The notes: a model not told the origin generated them from the letters alone. 64,000 nt of DNA from Faecalibacter sp. LW9 (GCF_034661295.1 NZ_CP141062.1:248001-312000); one strand, 5' to 3'. Numbered from the stretch's first letter, positions 18,065 through 27,518 are shown. Program-made: numbers and translations.

Positions 18065-19684
18065 ATGAAAATAATAGTATATATCACTTGTTTATTGCTA
18101 TGCACTTTACAATTTATTAGTTGCAGTAAAGGGAAAAATTATGTTGAGATTATTCCTTCTGATGCTGATTTTGTGATTCAATTAAACCCAAAAACCATTG
18201 CTGAAAAAGGGAATTTTAAGGAATTGGAAAAATATCAAATGGCTCAATTTCTGACAAGGGAAGTGAAAAACCAAGACCCTGCATTAGCAAAGTTGTTTGA
18301 TCAAATCAGACAATCTCCAACCTCATTTGGATTAGACATCATATCTCCCCTCTATATTTTTGGAACCCAGTTTCAAAACAAAGTCATTGTAACCTTATCG
18401 GTAAACATGGATAATAAAAGTGATTTTGAAGAACAATTGAAAATCATTTATCAAGGCGTCTACAAAAAAGAGATCTCCTTTAAATCTGAACATGGATATA
18501 CCACTATTGATGGAATAAAGAAACCATTTATGATGTGGGATAAACATAAATTCTTATTTGTTGCTGGGGAATACGGCACTAATGATAAAACCTTAAATGA
18601 ATATTTCACGAAGCTGAATGCAGCCCAAATCCCTTTGCAAGAAAACAACAGCTTTAAAGATTTTCTGAAGAATTCACAAGACATTAATCTTTGGTGTACA
18701 GGTAATTTTGTGAAGTATTTTAACCGAGAAATTCAAACGGCGCAAACCAACTTGGATTTAAGTAAAAGTTCATGGGTGACCTATCTTTCTTTCAATAATG
18801 GGAATATTAGTTTTACCCATAAATTTCATCCTGATGTGGATTCGAAAGTGAAATTAGAAAAACGTCCCATGTGGAAAAACCGAATCAATACGGAATTCTA
18901 TAAATATTTCCCTGCTGAAAGCTTTATGAACGTTTCATTTGGTTTATATCCCAACAATTTAAGAACCCTAACGTATCACAATGACTTTATAAATGATTTA
19001 ATTGAAACATATCAAATTGATTTGGACCTTTTAAAACAATCATTCGATGGAGACTTATTATACAGTGTTTTTGATTTTGAAGCTGCTCAATCTTATTCCA
19101 TCAATGATTATTTTAATCAAAAAGAAACTTTTCATCAGACTGTGATTATTCCTCAATTTATCATAGCAGGTAAAATGAAAAATCACTTATTCTATGATCA
19201 TTTGATTGACAAATTAGGAAAGAATTTGATTCAGAGTGGAAATCATTATCAACTAAAAATAAGTGGGAACCATGGCGTGTATATGACCTTAAAAAATGAT
19301 ATTTTATTTATTACAAACAATTTGATTCAACTCAATAATTTTTCCTTGAATCGCGTCGCTAAAAATAACTTTGTCACTTCACCTTACTCGAATAATGCCA
19401 ACAATCCGATGTTTGGTTATATGAACCTCAACTTAGAAGATTATACGCCTGAAGTTCAACACTATTTTCTAAAAAAAATACCGATCAGTCATTATCCATC
19501 GGTACAATTGGCTTTACAAAATTTAAAGGAAGTTAATTTTAAAACGACTGATGAGTACACTAAAATCGGATCGATTATTTTAAAGAAACAGAGTCCAAAT
19601 GCTTTGGAGTTTGTCCTTCATTTCTTAGACGATTTTTATCAAGAATTTACCAATACTAATTCATACAGTCGTGAATCAAATTAA
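18065..19684 (+). CDS. DUF4836-like lipoprotein
   Basis: 539 aa. Signal peptide with lipobox (LQFISC, Cys at residue 20), so a lipid-anchored envelope protein. After it comes YVEIIPSDADFVIQLNPKTIAEKGNFKEL. This opening and the repeated strand-rich pattern resemble the Bacteroidota DUF4836 family, whose function is unknown; the family call is moderate. It is the first gene of a three-gene operon and its end overlaps the ABC ATPase gene by 14 bp, which points to a shared role with that transporter. No catalytic motif seen. Confidence 0.7.
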   Translation: MKIIVYITCLLLCTLQFISCSKGKNYVEIIPSDADFVIQLNPKTIAEKGNFKELEKYQMAQFLTREVKNQDPALAKLFDQIRQSPTSFGLDIISPLYIFGTQFQNKVIVTLSVNMDNKSDFEEQLKIIYQGVYKKEISFKSEHGYTTIDGIKKPFMMWDKHKFLFVAGEYGTNDKTLNEYFTKLNAAQIPLQENNSFKDFLKNSQDINLWCTGNFVKYFNREIQTAQTNLDLSKSSWVTYLSFNNGNISFTHKFHPDVDSKVKLEKRPMWKNRINTEFYKYFPAESFMNVSFGLYPNNLRTLTYHNDFINDLIETYQIDLDLLKQSFDGDLLYSVFDFEAAQSYSINDYFNQKETFHQTVIIPQFIIAGKMKNHLFYDHLIDKLGKNLIQSGNHYQLKISGNHGVYMTLKNDILFITNNLIQLNNFSLNRVAKNNFVTSPYSNNANNPMFGYMNLNLEDYTPEVQHYFLKKIPISHYPSVQLALQNLKEVNFKTTDEYTKIGSIILKKQSPNALEFVLHFLDDFYQEFTNTNSYSRESN

Positions 19685-20315
19685 ATTAAATCATATCATT
19701 CCGCATCCCATTAAAGAATTTGGCTTTGACCAATCCATGGTGTGGAATAATGATATTGTATTCGAAAAAGGAAACTATTATCAAATTGTAGCCCCTTCTG
19801 GAGTGGGAAAATCAACATTAATCAATATCATTTATGGAGATCGTACAGACTATGTTGGAGAATTAATGTTTGATGATACATCAGCCAAGGGATTAAAACA
19901 AAAAGATTGGAATGAAATTCGAAAAACTAAGCTTTCTTACGTCTTTCAAGGGTTACATCTGTTTGAAGAATTAACGCTTTTAGAAAATATTCAATTGAAA
20001 AATGGATTAACCAAACATGCGACTGAACATCAAATTAAGGTATGGATAGAAGCGGTGGGATTAGAAAAGCATTTGCACCAAAAGGCAGTACATTTGTCTT
20101 ATGGCCAACGGCAACGTATCGCTGTAATCCGTGCATTTTGTCAACCCTTTGATTTTATGCTCTTAGACGAACCTTTCAGTCACTTGGATGTCATCAATCA
20201 AAACCTTTTAATGGATTTAATTGAAATAGAAGCGAAAAAGAAAAATGCAGGAATAATTTTCACCAGTTTACAACCGATAAAAGACCAAAGAATTCATCAT
20301 GTCGTACAGCTCTAA
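19671..20315 (+). CDS. ABC transporter ATP-binding protein (LolD/MacB/FtsE type)
   Basis: 214 aa from a GTG at 19671. Walker A is APSGVGKSTLINIIYG (about residues 42-57). The Q-loop region is LSYVFQGLHLFEELTLLENI, the signature LSYGQRQRIAVIRAF, Walker B FMLLDEPFSHLD, and the switch region IIFTSLQP has no clear His. The missing H-loop histidine (TSLQ in place of T-H) is unusual and may lower or change ATP hydrolysis. It overlaps the lipoprotein gene (14 bp) and the permease gene (17 bp). Class resembles mechanotransmission-type ABC systems rather than importers. Confidence 0.85.
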   Translation: MNQIKLNHIIPHPIKEFGFDQSMVWNNDIVFEKGNYYQIVAPSGVGKSTLINIIYGDRTDYVGELMFDDTSAKGLKQKDWNEIRKTKLSYVFQGLHLFEELTLLENIQLKNGLTKHATEHQIKVWIEAVGLEKHLHQKAVHLSYGQRQRIAVIRAFCQPFDFMLLDEPFSHLDVINQNLLMDLIEIEAKKKNAGIIFTSLQPIKDQRIHHVVQL

Positions 20316-21504
20316 TCAACTTTTACGTAAAATTGTTCGAAAAGAAATTAGCCTCACTCGAATGATTACATTTTTTATTTTCTCGATTATCGGATTTTAT
20401 ATCCTGATATTAGCCAATATCTTATACTTTGATTATGCTAAGAATTTCACCAAAGACAGTGAAATTTGGAAATCCAACTATATCGTCTTGAATAAAAAAA
20501 TATCCACCCTTCAAACCATTACTGGTGGCAAACCTACCTTTGATGCCCAAGAGATTGAGGAACTAAAAAATCAATCGTTTGTCACAAATATTGGGAGTTT
20601 CCAATCGAGCTTATTTCCCGTAAAACTTCAAATCGGTGGAATTGCTGGTATTCGAGGTTTTTCAACCGATCTATTTTTTGAATCAGTGCCACAAGAATTT
20701 ATCGATGTTGAAAATGATGATTGGAATTGGAAACCAGGCGATCGAATAATCCCAATTATTATCCCCAAAAGTTATATTAACCTGTATAATTTTGGATTTG
20801 CTTCAAGTCAAGGTTTACCACAAGTTTCTGAAAATTTATTTACACAAATTCCATTTCAATTGGTTTTAGGCAAAGGAGAACATCAACAAATTTACCAAGC
20901 TAGGATTGTCGATTTTACCACCAAAATCAACACGATTTTAGTCCCTGAAAATTTTATGCAGTGGGCCTATCAGACCTTTGCTCCTCAACAAAAATCAGAA
21001 GCATCTCGTATCATAATTGAAACAACGAATGACGGTTCAATAAATTACACAAATTATTTAGAACAACAGAATTACGATTTGAATAAAGATGAATTAAAAA
21101 ACAATGAACTAACGGGTTATCTAAAATTAACTTTTAGTTTGGTTGTTTTTATTGGAGGAATTATTGTTTTATCTACCATTTGGTTAATGATTATCAACTT
21201 CCAGTTGTTGATTGAAAAAAATAAACACAAAATCAAAGATTTGCATTTAATCGGTTTTTCATCTTCACAGTTGGTAAAACCTTATTTCATTCTTATGGCG
21301 GTGTTTATCATTATTGGTTTTTTAATCAGCGTTCCACTGGTTTGGCAAACGAATCAATATATTCTAGAAAAAATAGGTGGATTTGTACCCATAGAAGAGT
21401 CCAATGTAGGTTTAATTTTAATGGGGAGCGGATTTGTATTGCTTTTCATTATAGGGTGTAATATGATGATTCTGCAACGCACAATTCAACGAATTATAAA
21501 ATAA
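20299..21504 (+). CDS. FtsX/MacB-like ABC permease
   Basis: 401 aa. One membrane segment near residues 20-45, a large extracytoplasmic domain (about 50-270), then three membrane segments (about 275-300, 325-350 and 370-395). That topology is typical of FtsX/LolCE/MacB permeases. In this superfamily ATP hydrolysis moves the periplasmic domain rather than passing solute through a channel. Together with the ATPase and the DUF4836-like lipoprotein it probably forms an envelope machine. The substrate is unknown, and sequence identity to the characterised members looks low. Confidence 0.75.
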   Translation: MSYSSNQLLRKIVRKEISLTRMITFFIFSIIGFYILILANILYFDYAKNFTKDSEIWKSNYIVLNKKISTLQTITGGKPTFDAQEIEELKNQSFVTNIGSFQSSLFPVKLQIGGIAGIRGFSTDLFFESVPQEFIDVENDDWNWKPGDRIIPIIIPKSYINLYNFGFASSQGLPQVSENLFTQIPFQLVLGKGEHQQIYQARIVDFTTKINTILVPENFMQWAYQTFAPQQKSEASRIIIETTNDGSINYTNYLEQQNYDLNKDELKNNELTGYLKLTFSLVVFIGGIIVLSTIWLMIINFQLLIEKNKHKIKDLHLIGFSSSQLVKPYFILMAVFIIIGFLISVPLVWQTNQYILEKIGGFVPIEESNVGLILMGSGFVLLFIIGCNMMILQRTIQRIIK

Positions 21505-21505
21505 A

Positions 21506-21529
21506 AAAGGGAGCGATAAAGCTCCCTTT
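21506..21529. terminator. Terminator after the ABC operon
   Basis: 9-bp stem AAAGGGAGC/GCTCCCTTT with a 6-nt loop, between convergent genes. Confidence 0.75.
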
Positions 21530-21550
21530 CTACTATTGCATTATTCTGGA

Positions 21551-22198
21551 TTAGAAAGAATATCCTATACCAAATGTAAATCCGTGGTTTTTAGCGTCAA
21601 AGTTTGCATCACTTTTGAACGTATCATTTAAACCTAAATAATATCTCGCTCCAACATTGATATGATCGGTAATATTATAACCGATACCCGCTACAGCTCC
21701 AAAATCCACTTTTTCTACATTATCTGAGATATCTGTCTTCACTTCTCTTTGAATATTTTGTCCGTTGATATTCGTATCGTATTTTGCTTTGTTTGAAGCA
21801 TACACATTAAAACCGATTTGTGGACCAATTTCGAAATTGAAACGAGATCCTCCTGGATAAATTTTTAATACGACAGGAACTTGGATATAATCTAATGTTG
21901 TTGTGTTTGAATATGTTGTTGTAATATTTTCCGTATTGACTAATTCATTTTTATATTTGGCACCAATTCGAGAAAAATTAACCTCTGGCTGAATTGCTAA
22001 CGTTTGATTAATTGGAATGTGATAATATACACCAGCAGACCAACCTAATTTAAAATCATCATCGTTCACATCATCACCTAAAAAAGATGTGACATTTAAA
22101 TTTGTTTTAAGACCTAATTGAGGCGTTTCTGTTTTTTCTTGAGCATTCACTCCAGCTAAACCAATTAATCCTACTGCTACAAAAAATAACTTTTTCAT
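21551..22198 (-). CDS. Outer-membrane beta-barrel protein (PF13568-like)
   Basis: 215 aa from the ATG at 22198 (MKKLFFVAVGLIGLAGVNAQ is a clean signal peptide; the in-frame ATG at 22228 lies before it). Alternating hydrophobic strands and the terminal aromatic F (FTFGIGYSF) mark an outer-membrane barrel of the porin-family type common in Bacteroidota (GLKTNLNVTSFLGDD, VPVVLKIYPGGSRFNFEIGPQIG). Ligand unknown. Its leader sequence is nearly the same as that of the barrel gene at 23063, and both share a sigma-54-like promoter motif. First in a row of three barrel genes. Confidence 0.8.
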   Translation of the reverse strand: MKKLFFVAVGLIGLAGVNAQEKTETPQLGLKTNLNVTSFLGDDVNDDDFKLGWSAGVYYHIPINQTLAIQPEVNFSRIGAKYKNELVNTENITTTYSNTTTLDYIQVPVVLKIYPGGSRFNFEIGPQIGFNVYASNKAKYDTNINGQNIQREVKTDISDNVEKVDFGAVAGIGYNITDHINVGARYYLGLNDTFKSDANFDAKNHGFTFGIGYSF

Positions 22199-22234
22199 TT
22201 TTATCATTTTAAAATTTAGATTACACACTAAATT

Positions 22235-22250
22235 TCAACTTGCGTGCCAA
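22235..22250 (-). promoter_or_regulatory. Candidate sigma-54-type -24/-12 promoter
   Basis: Minus strand reads TTGGCACG-CAAG-TTGA: the -24 half matches the RpoN consensus TTGGCACG perfectly. The -12 half has TTG with correct spacing but A in place of the usual C. About 37 nt before the ATG at 22198. The same element lies ahead of the paralogous gene at 23063. Confidence 0.45.
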
Positions 22251-22323
22251 AAAAAGTTAAATATTTTTAATCATTTAATAACCAATACATTATTTTATTT
22301 AGACAACAACTAAAATGACAATT

Positions 22324-22828
22324 TTAGAAATTATATGCCATACCAAACCCTAAAGATGCCACTTGATATCCAGAAAATCGTACACCTTTGTAATGTGCAT
22401 ACAGATTCACATGATCATTAAAGCGATAACCAATCTTAGGTGTGATGTAATGACTTCCTATTCCTTTTTTTGTCTCTGCAAAAGCATAACCTAAGTCTGC
22501 TCCAACATAAAAATTTTGATAAACATCCAGTTCTGCAGTACCTCCAATCATTAAGTATTGGAAACCTTTTTCTTTTGGAATTTTTGAATCTGAATTTAAA
22601 ATGGAGAAATCATATCCGATTGTCCCCCCCCACACGTAAGAAACTTTCAATTTTTCCAACATATCCAACCGAAACACCTCCATTAAAAGAAGATTCACTT
22701 GCAATAGCTCCTACTGGTATTCCAACATAAACATTGGTTTGAATTGCACCTTTTTTTAAATCTTGTGCAAATAATGTCGTAGCAATCGTACTTACACAAA
22801 AGCTTAATAACAAAAATAATAACCTCAT
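22324..22828 (-). pseudogene. Outer-membrane beta-barrel protein gene, out of frame at a G8 tract
   Basis: From the ATG at 22828: a signal peptide (MRLLFLLLSFC...TLFAQ), then NVYVGIPVGAIASESSFNGGVSVGYVGKIES. At a run of eight G (22631-22624, coding strand) the frame shifts and stops soon after; with seven G the frame continues IGYDFSILNS to AYNF. The restored protein would be about 167 aa and clearly paralogous to the barrel gene at 23063 (shared FVGADLGYAF and PKIGY). Either a phase-variable gene caught OFF, a fixed frameshift, or a homopolymer error. Confidence 0.7.
22624..22631. repeat. Homopolymeric C8/G8 tract inside a barrel-protein gene
   Basis: Eight consecutive G on the coding strand at about codon 67, rare in such AT-rich DNA. 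It is the exact point where the two reading frames of the gene part. Confidence 0.85.
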
Positions 22829-23010
22829 AACCTAACTAAACTAACCTCCACAAAATTAAATTCGTTGATTACTTTATATAGGCCATTTATTATAAATAAA
22901 AGTATCCTTAAAGATTCTTAAAAAGATATAACGTAAAATTTTAGCGTGGTATAGATTAATAATTATAATGTTATTTATTAATTTTTAACACATCAATAAG
23001 AGTTAATAAA

Positions 23011-23038
23011 AAAAGAGGTTTCTTTCGAAACCTCTTTT
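23011..23038 (-). terminator. Terminator after the barrel gene at 23063
   Basis: Perfect 12-bp stem AAAAGAGGTTTC/GAAACCTCTTTT with a 4-nt loop and a T-rich minus-strand tail. The 180 bp left of it, up to 22829, shows no gene. Confidence 0.85.
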
Positions 23039-23062
23039 AAGTATTTAATAAATAATTATTTA

Positions 23063-23581
23063 TTAGAATTTGTAAGCAAATCCTACAGAAACTGCATTAT
23101 ATTTCCAATCTACAGTATTTGTGTCTTCAGGACCTGCATTGATTCCTTTATATCCAGCATATAAATCCCAAGTTGGTGCTGAGTAACCAATTTTAGGTTG
23201 GTAAAATAAACCACCATCGATACCATCTTTAGTAGAGAAAGCATATCCTAAATCAGCTCCTACGAAAATATTATTATTAAATTCGTATTTTGCAGTTGCT
23301 GCTAAAGGAATAAATCCTACATCATCAATTTTATAAACTTTATTTCCATTTACTTTTAAATCTTTTCCAATAAAGTGATCGTAACCAACTTTACCTCCTA
23401 ATTTGAAGTTGTTTGCGATTGGATGTAAATATGCTAAATCAACTCCAATATTGAAAGAAGAAACATCTGAAGTATCACCTACTGGAATACCTACGTGTAC
23501 AGTACCTTCAACACCTGTTTGAGCATTAACTCCTACTAAACCGATAGCAGCAAAAGCTGCTGCGAAAAATAATTTTTTCAT
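23063..23581 (-). CDS. Outer-membrane beta-barrel protein
   Basis: 172 aa: signal peptide MKKLFFAAAFAAIGLVGVNAQ, then a short beta barrel ending in aromatic F (VSVGFAYKF). Segments HVGIPVGDTSDVSSFN and NNIFVGADLGYAF recur in the neighbouring frameshifted gene at 22324, so the two arose by duplication. Size suggests an 8-stranded barrel. No ligand can be assigned. Separately transcribed: its own terminator follows and a sigma-54-like element precedes it. Confidence 0.8.
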   Translation of the reverse strand: MKKLFFAAAFAAIGLVGVNAQTGVEGTVHVGIPVGDTSDVSSFNIGVDLAYLHPIANNFKLGGKVGYDHFIGKDLKVNGNKVYKIDDVGFIPLAATAKYEFNNNIFVGADLGYAFSTKDGIDGGLFYQPKIGYSAPTWDLYAGYKGINAGPEDTNTVDWKYNAVSVGFAYKF

Positions 23582-23652
23582 GTCTTTATTATTTTAGTTT
23601 TTATTACTTTGTAAAATTTATAATCTAAGTTGCGATTACATTTAACCATATT

Positions 23653-23668
23653 CCAATTCCCGTGCCAA
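23653..23668 (-). promoter_or_regulatory. Candidate sigma-54-type -24/-12 promoter
   Basis: Minus strand reads TTGGCACG-GGAA-TTGG. The -24 element matches the RpoN consensus exactly, the spacing to the -12 TTG is correct, and the -12 C is replaced by G. The expected transcript start would be about 60 nt before the ATG at 23581. Same element as upstream of the gene at 21551. Confidence 0.45.
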
Positions 23669-23749
23669 AATTGACAAAATTGTAAAAAATCATTCGCAAT
23701 CCCCCTGTTTACAAGAGATTGAAACTTGCATCCTATTGACATAAAACAA

Positions 23750-23777
23750 GATAAGACACTTAAAAAAGTGTCTTATC
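23750..23777 (-). terminator. Terminator after the DUF2723 gene
   Basis: Perfect 12-bp stem GATAAGACACTT/AAGTGTCTTATC with a 4-nt loop, 22 bp past the stop. Confidence 0.8.
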
Positions 23778-23799
23778 TCCTATTGTATTATTATTTTCG

Positions 23800-26700
23800 T
23801 TACTGACCTACGATCGAATAAAGAATATCTTGTTGTTTTTTGGCATATATTGTGTCCACTTCTGCAGCTACTCCAATTAAGTCATTTAAAAAATTCAATT
23901 GATTCATTAATCGGATTTCTTCATTCTTATCGACTTGACCATCGGCAATCACTTCATCATATAATGCTTGAAATTGCTTTTTAAACGGTGCAAAATCCTT
24001 TTCGAAAATGGCTAAAGCTTTTTGCTTGTCTCCTCTTTCTGAAACGGCAGAAACTTCATTGAATAATGCCATCATTAAATCTTGTTTTGCTGAGGCGATA
24101 TCACTTGATACAGTTACGCGATATCCTGTAGGTAAACTATCGAAAAATTTAATTTTATCGTTCGCATTTTTACGGACATAATTAAACAATTCTTTCGCTT
24201 TTTGATCTTCCCCTGCTTTTAAATATAAACCTGCAATACGGCTTACACCATATCCGATATCATATTGTGTCCAAGCCGGAATATCTTCCATAATCTTATC
24301 TAACACTTGAACTGCTTCTTTAGTTCGTCCTGCTTTTAATAAATCATCTGCTAATCGAACAGCAACATTACGGAACGAAGACGAATAAGCACGTTCTGTC
24401 ACACTGAAAGAGGCCTTTGGATTATTAAAGCCAGAAGATTTAAATGAGTTGAATACACGTGTCAGCTCATTTAAGTTAGAACCTCCAATAACTCCTCCTT
24501 TTCCAAATTCATTATAAATTGGAACGAATTTATACGTTAATCCTGTATTATATAAATAATCATTTAAAAAGAACGTATTTGAAGGGTCTGAAATACCTCC
24601 TGCACTAAAGTATATTGGTCGATCCCAATTGTAATTCGCTAACATGGATAACATCATTAAATCACTTTTAAATAAACTTGATTTTGTAATATTTATCACA
24701 ATTTCATCCACCATTTTATCTGCATCCTCTTTTGCTACAATTCCATATTTTAAAGCATTCGCTTTATTAACTGGAATTTTGATTTTGCTTACAGGTAAGA
24801 AATTTACTGGTCCTACTTGGTATCCAAAATAATCTCCTAAAGCTTTCTTTTCAACGGATTTATTATCTAAAATAAAATCAATGGCTTCTTTAGCAGTCAT
24901 CGTATCATTCGTGATATAATGCTCTAAAGGAGCTAAACTTGAATAAACTTGAGCGATTTGGTTCATATCCAATTCAGGATCATTTAAAAATTGAGCCGCT
25001 TGCTCTGGTGCCATTTGCATTAATTGTGCTAATGGAATTTTTTCTCCATTTGGACCCGTTTTCGTAAATGAATTTAACTGATTAAAAATATTTTTGATCG
25101 ATCCAGCTACCATAAAAATATTGTCATTCGTTCCGCTCTGGAAATCGGATGGTTTTAGATTCGTAGGAATTCCTTGTGCATTGTATGTACGACGTAACAA
25201 TTGTTCTAAATTCCATGGTGATGCCGCTAACGTTAAGTTGGCAATTTTTACATCCTCACGGAAATTTTCAGTTTCTTGTAAACCCCATAATGGATAAGTA
25301 TCATTATCTCCATAGACAAATAAAATAGCGTTTTTATCCAAAGGATTGATATAGTTATAAGCTAATGAATAAGCTAATGAACGTTCCGAGCGGTCATGAT
25401 CATCCCAGTTTTGGAATCCCATTAAAACAGGAATACCTAAGGTGATGACAATAATCCCTCCCGTTAATCCAGTCGTTAATTCTTTTTTCGTCACTTTTTG
25501 AATCAAGAAGTAAATTCCTTGAACTCCCAAACCACACCAAATGGCAAAAGCAAAGAACGAACTTACTAACGCATAATCACGTTCACGAGGTTCGAAAGGT
25601 TTTACCGATGTATAGATGATAATACCAATACTTGTTAAGAAAAATAAGGACAAAATTGCCCACCAATTCGAAAAATTACGATTCAATTGGAAAAATAATC
25701 CGATTAATCCTAAGATTAAAGGCAACATAAAATAAACATTTGTTCCATCATTTACATACTCTGATGGTAATAATGATTGATCACCTAAACGTGGATTATC
25801 AATAAAAGGAATTCCAGAAATCCAATTTCCTTTCGTGACTTCAAAGTTTCCTTCTAAATCATTTTGACGCCCTGAGAAGTTCCACATAAAATAGCGTAGG
25901 AACATATACCCCACTTGGTAATCCAAGAAATAATTGATTTGTTGAAGTAATGTTGGGGGTTGAATGTCTAAAATTTCATTGTATTTACGAAGATCTGCAA
26001 CTTTTAATTGTTTTGACTCCTTACGTGCCATCAATTCTGAAAAAGCTTGCTGAGCCCCTTCATCACCAAAATATTCTGCTTTCAATGAGAATTCTGGGAA
26101 TCCATAAACTGCAGCATAATTTTCCATCACGTTCGGATCTGGATTAAACATTTTAGGGAAAATCTTTGTATACTTTTCATTATATACATATTCTGAACGA
26201 TCCGATACTTTAATGTATTTCCCAGTACGGTTATCTTTTACATAATCTGCACCTGTAATCGTTCTTTCATAATTTCCGTTAGCATCACGCTTAATCCCAT
26301 CATCTGAGATGTGTGCCGTATATACAGGTCCATACATCACAGGCCATGAACCATATTGTTCACGGTTGAAATAATCCAAAACACCTAAAGCCGTATCAGG
26401 ATCATTTAAGTTCATATGAGGATTAGCATTGGCACGTATAGGAATTACTAACCAACATGAAAAACCAACCAACATAAAGGTTACACACCAAGCGATGGTA
26501 TTCACTAGTCCCGAACCATATTTTTTAGATGTTTTAAAAACAGCATATAATAAACCGATTAAAATGACAGAGGCGATAATCGATCCAGAATGGAAAGGCA
26601 TTCCGAAATTATTCACCACATAAATTTCTGTTTTACCAAAGAAAGTAATCGTCAGAGGGAAGATCACTTTAAAAGTAAAGACTAAGATAAAAAACGTAAT

Positions 26701-27396
26701 GATATTTGCTAGAACAAAACTTTTGACACTAAACTTATATTTGCGGGCATAGTATACATAGCAAACCATAGGCACAGCCAAAATGGTCATTAAATGCACA
26801 CCAATGGATAGACCTATGAATAAAGCAATGATGACCAACCATTTGTTTCCTCGCGCTGTATCGGCTACGGGATCCCATTTTGTAATAAGCCAAACAATAA
26901 CAGCCGTGAAAAATGAGGCCATAGCATACACTTCGCCCTCAGAAGCTGAAAACCAAAAGGTATCACTGAACATAAAAATAGAAGCCCCTACTAATCCACT
27001 TCCTAAAGTGATTAATTTTTGATTGGCATTTAAAACAATGTCATCCACTCCTATGGTCATATCATTGGCCTTCGCGAACATTTTACGCGCAAAATAGGTG
27101 ATGGTCCAAAACAATAACACGATGGTTCCTGCACTAAATAAGGCGGAAGTCGAGTTAATTAAAATTGAATACTTACTACCATCTCCAAATGATAGTCCTG
27201 CCCACACTGCTCCAAACAACTGAAACAAAGCTGCTCCCGGTGCATGTGTAATTCCTAACTTTGCTGATGACACAATATACTCACCACAATCCCATAAACT
27301 TAGGTGGCGTTCCATGGTCATTAAATATACAATGGCTGCGATGGCGAACATCAGCCAACCAAGGATATTATTCCATTTTTTGAAATTTAAATCCAT
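23800..27396 (-). CDS. DUF2723 polytopic membrane protein (PMT-like)
   Basis: 1198 aa. The N-terminal ~400 residues hold about 10 membrane helices, beginning with MERHLSLWDCGEYIVSSAKL and THAPGAALFQLF. This is the typical start of DUF2723 proteins, which resemble protein O-mannosyltransferases (the WDCGE acidic residues are in the first loop). More helices lie around 560-660. A large soluble C-terminal part includes TPR-like text near 1040-1080 (DDLLKAGRTKEAVQVLDKIM). Possible role in glycosylation of exported proteins; this is inference from the family. Single gene with terminator. Confidence 0.8.
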   Translation of the reverse strand: MDLNFKKWNNILGWLMFAIAAIVYLMTMERHLSLWDCGEYIVSSAKLGITHAPGAALFQLFGAVWAGLSFGDGSKYSILINSTSALFSAGTIVLLFWTITYFARKMFAKANDMTIGVDDIVLNANQKLITLGSGLVGASIFMFSDTFWFSASEGEVYAMASFFTAVIVWLITKWDPVADTARGNKWLVIIALFIGLSIGVHLMTILAVPMVCYVYYARKYKFSVKSFVLANIITFFILVFTFKVIFPLTITFFGKTEIYVVNNFGMPFHSGSIIASVILIGLLYAVFKTSKKYGSGLVNTIAWCVTFMLVGFSCWLVIPIRANANPHMNLNDPDTALGVLDYFNREQYGSWPVMYGPVYTAHISDDGIKRDANGNYERTITGADYVKDNRTGKYIKVSDRSEYVYNEKYTKIFPKMFNPDPNVMENYAAVYGFPEFSLKAEYFGDEGAQQAFSELMARKESKQLKVADLRKYNEILDIQPPTLLQQINYFLDYQVGYMFLRYFMWNFSGRQNDLEGNFEVTKGNWISGIPFIDNPRLGDQSLLPSEYVNDGTNVYFMLPLILGLIGLFFQLNRNFSNWWAILSLFFLTSIGIIIYTSVKPFEPRERDYALVSSFFAFAIWCGLGVQGIYFLIQKVTKKELTTGLTGGIIVITLGIPVLMGFQNWDDHDRSERSLAYSLAYNYINPLDKNAILFVYGDNDTYPLWGLQETENFREDVKIANLTLAASPWNLEQLLRRTYNAQGIPTNLKPSDFQSGTNDNIFMVAGSIKNIFNQLNSFTKTGPNGEKIPLAQLMQMAPEQAAQFLNDPELDMNQIAQVYSSLAPLEHYITNDTMTAKEAIDFILDNKSVEKKALGDYFGYQVGPVNFLPVSKIKIPVNKANALKYGIVAKEDADKMVDEIVINITKSSLFKSDLMMLSMLANYNWDRPIYFSAGGISDPSNTFFLNDYLYNTGLTYKFVPIYNEFGKGGVIGGSNLNELTRVFNSFKSSGFNNPKASFSVTERAYSSSFRNVAVRLADDLLKAGRTKEAVQVLDKIMEDIPAWTQYDIGYGVSRIAGLYLKAGEDQKAKELFNYVRKNANDKIKFFDSLPTGYRVTVSSDIASAKQDLMMALFNEVSAVSERGDKQKALAIFEKDFAPFKKQFQALYDEVIADGQVDKNEEIRLMNQLNFLNDLIGVAAEVDTIYAKKQQDILYSIVGQ

Positions 27397-27472
27397 TTTT
27401 TCAATAAACTATCTTGCGAAATTAAGGTAAAAATATTGAAAATAATTTTAGAATAATTGTTTTGACAGATAA

Positions 27473-27504
27473 TTTGATTAATTAATCTCTATGCTTTATA
27501 TTTG
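27473..27504 (+). promoter_or_regulatory. guaB promoter
   Basis: TTTG at 27473-27476 and TATATTTG at 27497-27504, 20 nt apart: both Bacteroidota sigma-A elements with ideal spacing, ending 14 nt before the guaB ATG. Confidence 0.7.
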
Positions 27505-27518
27505 CACTGCAAAAAGCA

